A stretch of 64,000 nucleotides of DNA from Parasponia andersonii (lineage: Eukaryota; Streptophyta; Magnoliopsida; Rosales; Cannabaceae). The notes beneath the pieces were generated by a model that had not been told where the DNA came from, did no database searches, and was given only the letters and a program-made list of their open reading frames with translations. A program made the translations under genes and the position numbers. Positions 10,416 through 21,550 of the stretch are shown here, piece after piece. Location: positions 39,581 to 103,580 of the forward strand of contig JXTB01000541.1 of assembly GCA_002914805.1 (NCBI GenBank), given 5' to 3'. How positions within the stretch are numbered: position 1 is the stretch's first letter; every line of letters starts with the position of its first letter.

Positions 10416-11035
10416 TGTTGATGGAGGTTTTGTCAACAATAAATTTAGAAAAAATTATCAGATGTGACTTGTGTGAATTGGGTTATTAATCAAAAAAAAT
10501 AAAAGAGGCAAAGATTTTATAGTGGTTCAGCCTCGAAAAAGATGAGCTTACGTCCACTATTTTTCACTATTTTCTGGAGAATTACAAGAACTCAAAATTA
10601 CAATGTGTTATTTGGAAAGAAGAAGAAAACAGTCTTCAGAATTCCTTAGCTTCTCTAGATTCGAAAAAAAAAATAATCTCTATCTCCCCCTTCGAAAAGT
10701 CCTCCTCATCGAAACATTGAGCTTCCTTTATATAAATGAGGGTAACTCAATATTCCTAATTGTGAAAATCGGTAACTATACAATCGGGTAATACAATTTG
10801 AGTTACAATATAATTAGGTAATCACTTAAATTGGGTAACTGGTTGAACTTGAAAGAGAAACTTGTAGGTTACCAATTTGACAAAGCAGAGATTAGTCTCA
10901 TTTTCTTTCGGGTCGCAGATAACCTATTCGGAGGAGGTCGCACATAACTTATGCAGTGGAGGTCGCATGCAACCCTTTCGGATGAGGTCGCATGCAACTT
11001 ATGTGACCTGACATAGGATTTTAGACCGCACAACA
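10416..11035 (-). mobile_element. 5' LTR of the Tat element (620 bp)
   Basis: On the plus strand it starts TGTTGATGGAGG and ends GCACAACA, so it has TG...CA ends. Its outer 120 bp match 506-669. The sequence AATTTTGTTGACAAAACCTCCATCAACA-like inner end (minus strand) joins the primer site. The right flank is AGAAT, the left partner of that duplication lies outside the window. Confidence 0.8.
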
Positions 11036-11431
11036 AGAATAAATATGTACAGGCATGTTGTTCTAGATATTCACAAAATTATTATTGTTATTATTTTTAA
11101 ATAACACGTAAACAGCTAAATACACACCTATCTTGAGACCAATAACCTATACATCTATTAACTAGAATAAAATATCTATTTATAAATGTAGAATTCGAAT
11201 ATTCTAGATATGTGAATTATGCAGATCAAAACACTAGAAATTGTTTAAATTACTATACTAAAACTAGAGTCTTATTTATGAAAAATCAAATCGATTAAAC
11301 ATAAGCACACCAGTTTCCTTTTAGATCTAAAAACTATTTTAGCATTAACTTCTAAGAATATGGATTTATTAAAATGTCATGGAAAATTTGTTTATTATTG
11401 GTCAGATACATTTGTGAGAATTTTGGGCACT
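11036..11431 (-). mobile_element. Diverged LTR remnant related to family A
   Basis: The right end reads TTTATTATTGG, then TGTGAGAATTTTGGGCACTACA at 11431, clearly related to the family A terminus TTTATTATTGGCTTAATATG, then GAGAATCTTGGGCACCACA. The rest (11036-11390) is too diverged to align by eye, and its left limit is arbitrary. Confidence 0.45.
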
Positions 11432-14400
11432 ACAATAGTTATTCTCTGTTTTAACTTAGAAATTCTAAGTTAGTTTTTCTTAATAATAAATTGATTATAG
11501 AAATATTATATTATATATATTAATATAACCTAATTAAGAATACGACATGTTTATGTTATATTAAAAATTATTACATTTTCTAACCTAAGGTTAATGGATA
11601 CAACAAAATAGTACTATGCCATAATATGAATAGCTAAGATTTAAGTATACAAAGAATTAAGTAGACAAATCAATCCAACGGTGGAAAATAAGTTGTAGAA
11701 AAAGATGAAAACTGGTGAAGTGTTATTATAGGGAGGTAATAACTATGAATTAATGGAATAAAAAAGGAAAATGATAAAGTTAGTTGGTAATTCTGAAAAT
11801 AAAAAATATAGACAAAACTAATTAATAGCTTTTGTCTCTAAAATAATTCAAAAGATAGGAAAAGAAAAATGGTAATGGAAATATTATTTAGAAATTAGTG
11901 GCCAAAATTCAAAGTCGAAGACATAGAAAAAACTAATTAGTAGCTTTTGTCTTCAAAATAATTTAAAAGATACGAAAAGGAATAATATAATGGAGATTTT
12001 ATTTAGGAGCTAGTAGTATTAGAAATCCATACTTAACCTTTCAATTACTTAACCAAAACTATCTTCATTTTTCCAATTATCTTTTCTCAAAAATAAAAAA
12101 AAAAACTTTTTCTAACTCACTATCTTCCAAACCCACAAGAGCTATAATATTTATCCATCAACTCTAGAAATTAAAAATTATAATCAAGAGAAGAGAGCAC
12201 CTAGTTTTGTGATAGAGACATAAGAAAGGAGAAAAGAATTTAGAAGGTAGGTTGCACAAACACATTTAAGTTTATTAAGAATTTTAGCTCTAAAGTTACA
12301 AGAAGTTTAATTTTTAGTATTTTTATTTCTAGTAAAATATTGATACTTGAAAAAGTTCCCAACCACTCCAAGAAAGAATATTCAAGCTTGGAAGGTAAAT
12401 ATTCTCTCACCTTGCTTGTTATGTTTTTAAATAGATTCTATAAAAGAATAAATGGGTAATAACATATTTGATCTACTTTAGATGTTATATGATTTATATT
12501 ATTTAGACTTATTGTGTTGATTTATAAGCCTCTAAATGAGAATAATTCATAATAATAAAGGCTAAATAATAATAATGAAAGTAAAATCAAAACGACTAAA
12601 CACAAAATTGAAAGATTTTTAAGTGTAAGTCCCTAAAATAAAATATGCATAAAAATGAACCAAGTTTAATGATTTAGACTTAGATCCTTAAGAACATATT
12701 TTTACCTATTAAAAATGCTTTCCAAAAATTATATTGTTTTCTCAAAAGTGGAAAGGAATAAAATGCCAAAATTTTTAGTATTTGGGTCAAAAATATAATT
12801 TTGACAAAATATGGATCAAATACGTGAGAAAGTTATTTTAGGCAGTTTTAAGACTATATTAAAGTGTAAAAGAAAATAAAAGAAGAATCTTTAACAAAAA
12901 GATAAGCTATAACTCAACATTTACCATTGGAGGGTATAAATGTTAGAAATCTTAAGAATATGGGCAAAAATACAAATTATAAAACTTTAAATTTTGGGTT
13001 GGAAATTCGGTACGAGAATAATTAGAAAACTTTTCTTTAGATCTCTAATTAGGATACGAAAATATTTACTTAATTTTAAGACATGAAATCATTTATAGGA
13101 AATAAATGATGTATGCCTCTAATTATATTTAGCCTAAGTTTAGTTATGGGCCAAATAATATTTAAACTATGTATGATTTTTGATTTTAAATCTATGTAGC
13201 CATTAGTGTGTTGGACTCACTTATCATATTATGACCCTTAATTACGAATAAAGTAATTAATCAAAAATAATTTAAAGTAATTGATGAAAAGAAATTACTA
13301 AAGAAACTTAACTAATTTAGGATGATATTAATCAAATCAGTAACCAAATTATTGTCAGATTACAAAGTTAACCATGATAAACGTTAAGGAGAATTAAATC
13401 TCTTCCATCTAAGTTGAAAGTATAAATTAGTCGATGAATATAACATGACATTATTTCTCAAATGTGAAGTTTTATGTTTGATCAAGACTGAGTCTTAGTT
13501 GTTTTAAGCCCACTAAATAATTAGAAGTTTTTTTTTAAAAAGTATGAGTCCATATTAAATTACTCTAACAAATAGAGTATGCATATGTTAGGGTAAAACA
13601 TCAACCTAGACGAGTGAAACTATGACAATCATATTACGAGGTAAGTACAATCTAACCTATGACATGGACGGTTTGAAAATATTTCATGTTTGCAGTATGA
13701 TATGTTTGAAATTATTTCATGTATTAACTTATCTTTATTTTTTTATTGTATAAACTATTATAATGTATCCTTATAAAGATATATTTCCTCTACTATAAAA
13801 ATTATGTATGCTTACTTTTTAATGTTATCATATAAAAAAAAATATTTTAGCATACTTTAACGAAGGAAATGCTATAATAGTGGAATATAACTTTGGGTTT
13901 ATTGTTAAAGTATATCCACTCATTAAAAAAAGACTAAATAAGATAAAAAATTTAAAGGTGTCATACTAACCTCCACTAGGTGAGGATATCTAAGAGAAAA
14001 TAGGACCGACCTCTCCTAAGCGATGGTTCTTGAAGAAAAGTATGTTAAGATTATAACTGTGGGTGTTTCCAGTTGGGTCGCTCCCTTGATTTCCCCATTT
14101 GGTAGTGCACACTCAGTACGTACACCAGGGCCCATAAAAAAGATAAAAGACTTTGTAATAAAGAATGTGATAAAATAAGGATACAATATTTTATAATAAA
14201 GCGTAAAGTACTGATTTCATAAAACAATATTACTAGACATTCATAAAAGATTATTTGTATATAAATAATATATTTTTTGAGAATTACATTGTACTTGCTG
14301 AGCAAAAGCTCAGGTTTTATAAAACCTCTGATTTGATTGATGGGTTAGATGGAATCGAGGTAGGGATGAATGTGATTCACGGGCAATGAAACACCACAAT

Positions 14401-14964
14401 TAAAATTACTTCTGCATATGTTTTTATTATTAAATAAATGATTTCAATTATGTAAACTTGATGTTATTTGAAAACATACTTATAACTTAGCATTTTATTT
14501 CACAATGCATAGTTTTATTAAATTGAACTTGCTAATGTATTTCGATTGAATAGAGTTTAAACGAATGTTCTTCAAAAGATGTAAAAGAGAAAATATTTTG
14601 ATTTAAATAAATGCAAAATACAAGGATTTCTGTCAAAAAGACCTAAACTATTTAAGGAGATCTTGAGACTTAAGTGGTGTATATATGACCCCCCTCCTCA
14701 CCTGGGAGCCCTTTATAGTTACACATTATTTAAATCACCCTAATAAAAAGTTTATAAACAAATTTAAATACAGGTTGCTTAACAATCGAGAAGTATTTTT
14801 TTTTCAAAATTATCAAATTAAATATATTATTAGTTATAAATATAAATCTCTTAAAAAGAAATAAAAGTATATAAAAAAAATTGTCATGAATTTTCAATAT
14901 CTAAATTTCTCTTTTCAAATAAGCTAAGAATGTAAGTAGTTAACGGTCTGAAAAGTTAAGTCAT
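11432..14964. other. AT-rich intergenic region with LTR-like fragments
   Basis: No protein is recognisable. Short segments resemble internal parts of chromovirus LTRs: AACCTCCACTAGGTGAGG near 13970, GCGATGGTTCTTGAAG near 14020, ACTTGCTGAGCAAAAGCTCAG near 14290-14315, and CTCCTCACCTGGGAGCCC near 14700. These suggest an old solo LTR or LTR fragments whose ends I cannot fix. The remainder is A/T-rich sequence without clear structure. Confidence 0.35.
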
Positions 14965-16176
14965 TACAAAAAACCCCATGATGCTAACCTGGGACTAATG
15001 TTTGATCTTATGACACGTGTACTCTGAACTGATGTGTAAAAACAACTATGCAGTAATTTAAGTTCAATTGATACTCTGATTTTTAATAAAACAATTAATT
15101 AAATTTTATAGAAAAATGGGCTGCATAATGGCCTTATTTTATTATATCAAAAAATAACCTATAATCAAAAAAGTCTCAGAGCAATCTAATATACATAATA
15201 CATTCCAATTCCATTACATACTTTTAAATAAGTTCTAAAATCCTATTTGTCATTATGTGTTGCACAAAATAAGTTTTATTCAAAAACGTTAAAAAATAGA
15301 TGTAACCGAATCCCAACCTCATTAGAATAGCGATACTATGTTATTGGATTCTTGAAGTGCTAATTGGATGGTCATTCGAAGGGTCGGGAATCAATTCCAT
15401 GTCATCGATCGCTCACTTGGAAAAAACCAACTTCTCAACGAAGCTCCAGAAAAATGAGAGGACCTCTCCATTGAATTCCTAATGTCTAAAATAACTAAGT
15501 TAGATATATGACCCGACAAATTTGGATCCGAGCCAACATTGGGCCAGTGTCACACAAAACTAGACAAAGTCTAAGCTGTTAGATATTTATTTTTGTGTCA
15601 GTCATCAAATATAGTTAATATATATATATATATATCAAACTTTATAATTTTCCGAGTACATTTTAAAAGTGACAATAAAAATAAAATCTAATGGTCGAAT
15701 CGAAAACTAATATTCAAAACTCAAAACACTCAAAAATAACAACTTTCAAAGCTTGAAATATATATCTTTAGGTTCCTCTCGACCATATGAACCTAATAAA
15801 CCCAAGAACACGTGGTGAAATAGCCAAAATCATTGCTAGAAATTCAAAATGTCCAAAGCTTGAAAGCGACACTTTTCCGGTGGGGGAGCTCGGCAGCTTT
15901 GTGGGATCGCTGGTGGGTGTCCTTAGCAGCACTGCGAGGTAATGCCAGCAGATTTGCAAGCCAAACGGTGTTCAAGGTAGTTGCTAGGGCTGGTCTCGAT
16001 CTTCGGCCGTGAGCGAGAAAGGGAAAGAGCAGAGAAAGGGGAGAATCAGGTGAGGAAGAGAGAGAGTATGTGAGATATAGGAAGAGAGAGAGTATGTGAG
16101 ATATATGTAATCTGATATTCTTTTTCTTTCTCTTGTCAAATGACCATTTTACCCTTTGACAAACTGTGTTATTACA
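14965..16176 (-). mobile_element. Family B LTR, truncated (U3 half)
   Basis: It aligns by eye to 22750-23950 of the solo family B LTR in the same orientation: CCCATGATGCTAAC, TATGACACGTG, the long AT/T runs, CCAATTCCATG and CACTTTTCCGGTGG-like segments, and the purine-rich part near 16010-16100. It ends GTTATTACA at 16176, equivalent to GTTTTTACA. The other half is missing, so it is not a normal solo LTR. It sits about 1.1 kb upstream of the P450 start. Confidence 0.75.
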
Positions 16177-17242
16177 TTTTTTCTTTATTTCGTGGACTAC
16201 AAAGTTCCTATTTTAACGTACCTTTTGTTGCTTACTTTGTATTCTTTTTTCTCTTTATGAAAACTAATAATTTAAAGATAGACTAATTTGTTCTTTTAAA
16301 TTTCGGTTTGTTTTCTAATTTAAATTGGTGTGTACTTAATATGTTTATATGATGGCAATTTTTGTGAAGAAAATAAGCTTATCGATCAATTTTAGGCAAA
16401 CTCTAATATTGAGTATTATGAATTATTTTTATTGAAGATGAGGATTATTTATGCTTAGTGTTCATATTTTCTTCTAATTTTAACAGAGATATACAAGATT
16501 TAATCTTGGTTATTGGGAAGTTTGATGTATATGTCACCAGCTTGATGGCCTTTAAAGGAAGTCAACTCAATAGATCAAGAATTAGAGTTCTAAAACAATG
16601 AAGAAATAATTATATAAAAAATTTGTAAACACCAAGTATCATTTTAATCATAATAAAATGGATTATTTAAATTAGTAAAAATAAAATGAATGAGAAAATG
16701 TTAAAAAAAAAAACTTAAGACGGAATTTATTGACGATTATTCCACTACATTGTTATCGAAGTGCTAGACTTTCCGTGACATCCAATTCAATGAGTACATT
16801 TCAAAGAGTATTCTAGAAACGCTTTCACGACTTTTTTTTTTAATGTCATCACACGAGTAATTTGTTGTAGTGGCTTAAATATATAGTACAAAATTTGTCT
16901 GAAATCTCTAAGGGAAATAAAACATTTTGCTTGACATCTCTAAGGGAAATAAAACAATCGTAAACAAGAAAGAAGGTGAATTTTCTCATCTAGGCCCGGG
17001 CCTGATAATATATCGTTTTCGGTGAAATGTTTGGGTTTGCAAGTGTGCGAGAATAGTGTTGAAACCAAACAAATATTCTCACAATCCCAATGTATCTGCC
17101 CATAAAATATCATTTAAAGTCAAGCCCGACGGCATTGACAGTTGAAACTTCAAAGATCGTACTGCATGCATTATAATTTGCCTGAGGCACCAATAATCGC
17201 GGGCCGCTTCCAGCATGCACTTTGATGTATCACAACTATCCC
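16177..17242. other. Upstream region of the P450 gene
   Basis: AT-rich non-coding DNA. Positions 16904-16924 and 16936-16956 are a perfect 21-bp direct repeat (ATCTCTAAGGGAAATAAAAC plus A) spaced 32 bp start to start, about 380 bp before the coding start. No transposon was recognised in the last 1 kb before the gene. Confidence 0.5.
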
Positions 17243-17250
17243 TATAAATA
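17243..17250 (+). promoter_or_regulatory. TATA box of the P450 gene
   Basis: TATAAATA lies 69 bp before the ATG at 17319, a usual plant spacing if transcription starts near 17275. Confidence 0.6.
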
Positions 17251-17318
17251 TAATTAGAAATAGTTTTACGGAAGAAACCACCCACTAGTTGGAAACTTTT
17301 TCATTCATTACGCTCAAA

Positions 17319-20002
17319 ATGTCTCCCACAGCACTACTAGCAATTCTCTTCATCTTCCTTGGAACCCTCCGACACATTCTTATCCAGTTCGCCAACCAAA
17401 CACGGCCTAAAAATAGCGGGAAGCTTCCCCCTGGTCCGCGCCCTCTCCCCATCATTGGTAACCTCCACCTGTTGACCACCCTACCACACCGTGGCCTCCG
17501 AAACTTGGCTCAAGAGTATGGGCCAATCATGTTCTTGCGGCTGGGCCATGTACCCACTGTCGTTGTATCGTCCCCGGCGGTCGCCGAGCTGTTCCTCAAG
17601 AGGCACGACACCGTTTTCGCCAGCCGCCCTAAAGTCCAAGCCTCTGACTATGTGTCTTACGGGAGCAAAGGATTGGTCTTCTGCGAGTACGGTCCGTACT
17701 GGCGCAACATGAAGAAACTCTGCATGTCACAGTTGACAAGCGCGACAAAAGTCGAGTCATTCTCAGGTTTGAGGAGGGAGGAGCTTGTGTCTTTGGTTGA
17801 GGAGCTTAAGAGAGTGGCGGGGACGCGTGAGGTCGTTGATATTAGTGGGAAGGTGAAGGAACTTATTGAGAAGATAACGTATAGTATGATATTGGGAAGG
17901 TGCAATGATGATAAGTACGATTTGAAGGGGATTATTGAGGAGAGTCTTCGCTTGGTTGGATCTTTCAATCTAGCTGATTATGTGCCTTGGCTTGGTCCAC
18001 TTGACCTTCAGGTTTGTCTTTTTATTTAGTTAATTACGGTACGCTAAAAGGATATCTCTTTTCTAGGGTGGTCATCTTTCATATTAGAAGTTGTGGTACA
18101 AGTTAAACAGAATTTTAATGATTGTCTGTAACTATATGATACGGTAGATGACATTTTCTTTGTCTGGGATTCACTGTTATTCACAGATTGTTTTGTAAAT
18201 ATGAGTAAGATCTTTTGTAGTGGCGAGGCCTTACAATTCTACGAAGGCTTAGATGAAGTCTCCAAATTTTTCTTTTTTCATTTTGTGTATAAATTTTCCG
18301 TTAAAGAATGGGAACATGATCATATATACATATATAAACGAATATAATTAATAGAGACAGAAGAAAATTATGTCAAGAAATTGTATTTCCTATGGCTACA
18401 TATACAAAACTATTGTATCGTATCATATTGTTTCAAAAGAACTTAGTAAGTGATTTAATTAAAAATATGAGTCAAGATATCAAATTGGTTACCGATATTA
18501 ACATATTAACATGGATATCCTATTAGTCAATTAGTCAACTCTCGTAGGTACGATGGATACTTAATAAAGAATTATTGAAAAAATCTTTTAGGATTATGAT
18601 CTTTGTAGTCAAATTTTCACATAGCTCAATTTCCTAATAACTCTCAATCAATTACGAAAAATTTTATTTGACTGACATTAAGCTTTAAACTGTAGAAGAC
18701 TTAAACCCTTAAGACATTTCTCTTCTTATACGTCCATGTTTGATCTTCCTATCTCTAATTCTCAACACATTAGCTATAAATTCAAGTATACTAAATGAGT
18801 CTCAAACTTATCAGAATGTTCGATTATTTGTATTTGGTTTATTTGCAATCCTATATTCATTTAATAAGTTATTCCAACAAACACGCAACTAATATTTAAA
18901 AATTTTCATACCAATTCTAATAGGAATAACTTTAGCAGAAAGTTTGGAATTATTCTTCAGTCTCTATAAGTTCAAAGACGACAGTTATACAATTGACCAC
19001 AAAGTCCATATCTCTCTTTTTGTGCTGTAGTTGTGTCATCTCCTTATCCTTAATTACATATAAGCGTATACTTTATAATTTCTAATTTATTTTTGAAACA
19101 AAATCCATTAATTTTCTCTATTGCCTTTTTTTTTTTCTCTTAAATCTCGTCAGAGACTTACAAGGAGGTTGAAGAAAGTTCGTAAGGGCATCGACCAGTT
19201 GATGGAGGACATCCTTGAGGAACATGAACAAAATATGCAACAACAAGGCGAGCATGACAGTATTCAAGACTTTGTCGACGTGTTACTCTCCTTAAAAAAG
19301 GAACACGATATCAACCCAAAATCCGATGATCGTCACAAAGTTTTCACAATTGAACGAGATAACATCAAAGCGATCTTACTAGACCTGCTGGGGGGAGCAT
19401 TTGACACTGCTTCTACAACCATTTCGTGGACGTTCTCCGAACTTCTACGGAACCCGAGAGTGATGAAGAATGTGCAAGCCGAGCTCGAAAGTGTCGTCGG
19501 AACAGGAAAAATGGTGGAAGAAAAAGATTTGGGAAAATTGAAATACTTGGACATGGTGATCAAGGAGACCTTTAGGCTACACCCGGTTGGACCATTACTA
19601 GCTCCACGTGAGTCTACGGAAGACATTATCGTCGAAGGGCATTATATACCCAAGAAAACAAGAATTTTAGTGAATGTTTGGGCTATAGGAAGAGATCCTA
19701 ACGTGTGGTCCAAAAATGCGGAAGAATTTTACCCTGAAAGGTTCATTTCTAAGAATGTAGATGTTCGAGGGCATGACTTTGAGCTTCTACCATTCGGTTC
19801 TGGTCGGAGAGGGTGCCCTGGAATCCAATTGGGTCTTGTTACCGTTCAAATTGTTTTGTCCCAGTTGCTGCATTGCTTTAATTGGGAGCTTCCTAGTGGC
19901 GTGGAAGGTAAGGACATAGACATGACTGAGAGTTTTGGTCTTGCTGTGGGAAGAGCACATGGTGAGTTGCCTGTGAAGCCCACTTACCGCCTACTCCATT
20001 GA
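17319..20002 (+). CDS. Cytochrome P450, A-type (CYP71 clan, CYP736A-like), two exons
   Basis: Heme-thiolate monooxygenase, probably anchored to the endoplasmic reticulum and fed electrons by P450 reductase; substrate unknown. Exon 1 is 17319-18011 (residues 1-231), intron 18012-19153 (GTTTGT...CGTCAG, phase 0), exon 2 is 19154-20002, giving 513 residues, normal length. Seen: N-terminal hydrophobic anchor (about 3-25), hinge PPGPRPLP (37-44), C-helix WRNMKK (128-133), I-helix GGAFDT (311-316), K-helix ETFR (369-372, ExxR), PERF (425-428), and heme loop FGSGRRGCPG (445-454) with Cys452. The start is the first ATG; the preceding in-frame codons from 17289 lack an ATG. No stop or frameshift is seen. 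CYP736A members are often pathogen- or stress-linked, but this is family knowledge and the subfamily call is from memory. It is the only intact host gene in the window. Confidence 0.93.
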
Positions 20003-21068
20003 ACTAATAATTTCTACATTACGTTCGACTATTGGAGTTCATGCAGTGTCTGAAAATAAATGTTAAGATATATTTATGAGAGTTTTACGTGGACAATTAG
20101 TGTGTTTTAAATAAGTTTATCGCCGTTTGGGGTTAGATTTTGCATATTCAAGGGTACAATTTTTTTTTCTGGATAAAAAATTGGATTACTTGTGAAACGT
20201 TCATTGAATAAATTTAGGAACAAATCAATCTTTCATTTGAATCTTAAACTAATTTTGACTCTTCTAAGAGATGCTAGGAATAAGAAGCTCTTCCAAATTA
20301 GAAGAACTTAATGGAAATTCCTCTGGACACTTTTTGAAGCAGCGTTTTGGTAACACCAAAATACATCGTATCATTGTAATGATTAAAAACAAAACAGTCG
20401 AATAAGTCATAAAGTAATCATCGCGATTGAAAATCCAAAGCCGTAAATATTTAGTAATATTTTTTAAAGTGAATATAGATAAACAGGAATTTGACAAACC
20501 TTTTAGGAAAATAAATACTTAGATTTTTTATTCTGGCCCTCAAAATATTATTATCTTTATATCAAGGACTCTCTTGCCTACCCAAGAAATTATTTTTCAA
20601 TGTCTTTGGAAAAAATCTAATTACTTTAACAAAAATAATTTGAGTCGATAAAACTCTTATTCTTATGAATATGAAGCCCATGAATTAATTTTACTCATTT
20701 ATTTAAAACCAGTCTTTAAAGGATAACTACCAAATCCTAAGTATTGACAATTTTAAAAAAATGCTCCTCATAAACTATAATGTCCCCTTTTAAAGCGAAG
20801 TCCCCAAATAGTACTAAAAAGATCCTCATATACTCACTTATAATAATTCGTAGAATCTGGCTAAATAATTTACTTAAGAATGAAAGGAGTAAGATTTGAA
20901 TACTAGCCAGGACTCAAAAAGAGCCATCGATATGAATTCCGATAGAAATCTTATCCTAAATAAATAATACCTGAAAACAAAGAAAACTAAGGAGTGAGCT
21001 TTAAAGCCAAGTAGAAAACTCAAATTACCATTTTGAAAATCATTTTTCCTTATTAAGTCTTTGCATGC
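20003..21068. other. Region downstream of the P450 gene
   Basis: AT-rich non-coding DNA. AATAAA-like signals occur just after the stop (about 20055), suitable for polyadenylation. No gene or transposon is recognised. Confidence 0.5.
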
Positions 21069-21550
21069 ACTACAAGAAATGCAACTTTCTCCGACGAATA
21101 AAAATCTGAGAGTCGGTAAAAGTACCAATTGCCGATGGGCTAAGTCCTTAAACGTTGGAGAAAAAATGTTTTATAAAATTTGGGATTTTATACTATTTCA
21201 TGACAGTGTACACGTAGAAAAGATAAAATGAAAATATACCTGCAAAAAAGTTTCCACAAAAAAAACTTTGAGTGCCTTAGGATTTCTAGAAAAAATTTAA
21301 AGGGATTTCCCGATGCACTACTACATCAGCATAAGATATTTTTTCTTTAAAAAAAAAAATCTGAGTTTGGGTTTGAACTAAATGTTGCCGTTTGCTATTT
21401 AAGTATCTTACACGAACGTTTTTTGTATTCTGTCGGCATAAAATGCTCTAATATAAACCTAGCTTCTCCTTTCATCTCTTCACCTTTACCCTATTCCGCC
21501 TCCACCTCCATTGTTTTGCTCTCTCTTTCCCTTTCTCTACATATATTAAA
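21069..21550 (+). mobile_element. CACTA transposon end fragment
   Basis: The sequence starts CACTACAAGAAATGCAAC, the standard terminal motif of plant CACTA (En/Spm) elements. It is followed by subterminal units around CCGACGAA, GAGTCGGTAAAA and TTGCCGATGGG that repeat a CCGAC/GTCGG core. The fragment runs to the start of the A2 LTR. No matching TTTCTTGTAGTG end was found in the window, so the far end was lost or lies elsewhere. Confidence 0.6.

Larger units (their letters stand above)
506..11035 (-). mobile_element. Tat-type Ty3/gypsy retrotransposon with antisense extra gene
   Basis: The element reads on the minus strand: 5' LTR (10416-11035), primer site, gag, protease, RT, RNase H, a second RNase H-like domain, integrase, then a long 3' region carrying a gene on the opposite strand, then the start of the 3' LTR (669 down to 506). 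Dual RNase H plus an extra ORF between pol and the 3' LTR is known for the Tat lineage, including Ogre-like members. The 3' LTR is interrupted at 505/506 by a family A LTR. gag is full of stops, pol is split by frameshifts and an N, so the copy is not autonomous. Lineage call is from domain order and remembered family sequence patterns, not from a search. Confidence 0.85.

Noticed and set aside
17289..17318. Start of the P450 ten codons earlier
   Set aside because: That codon is TTG; the first ATG, at 17319, gives a normal N-terminal anchor.
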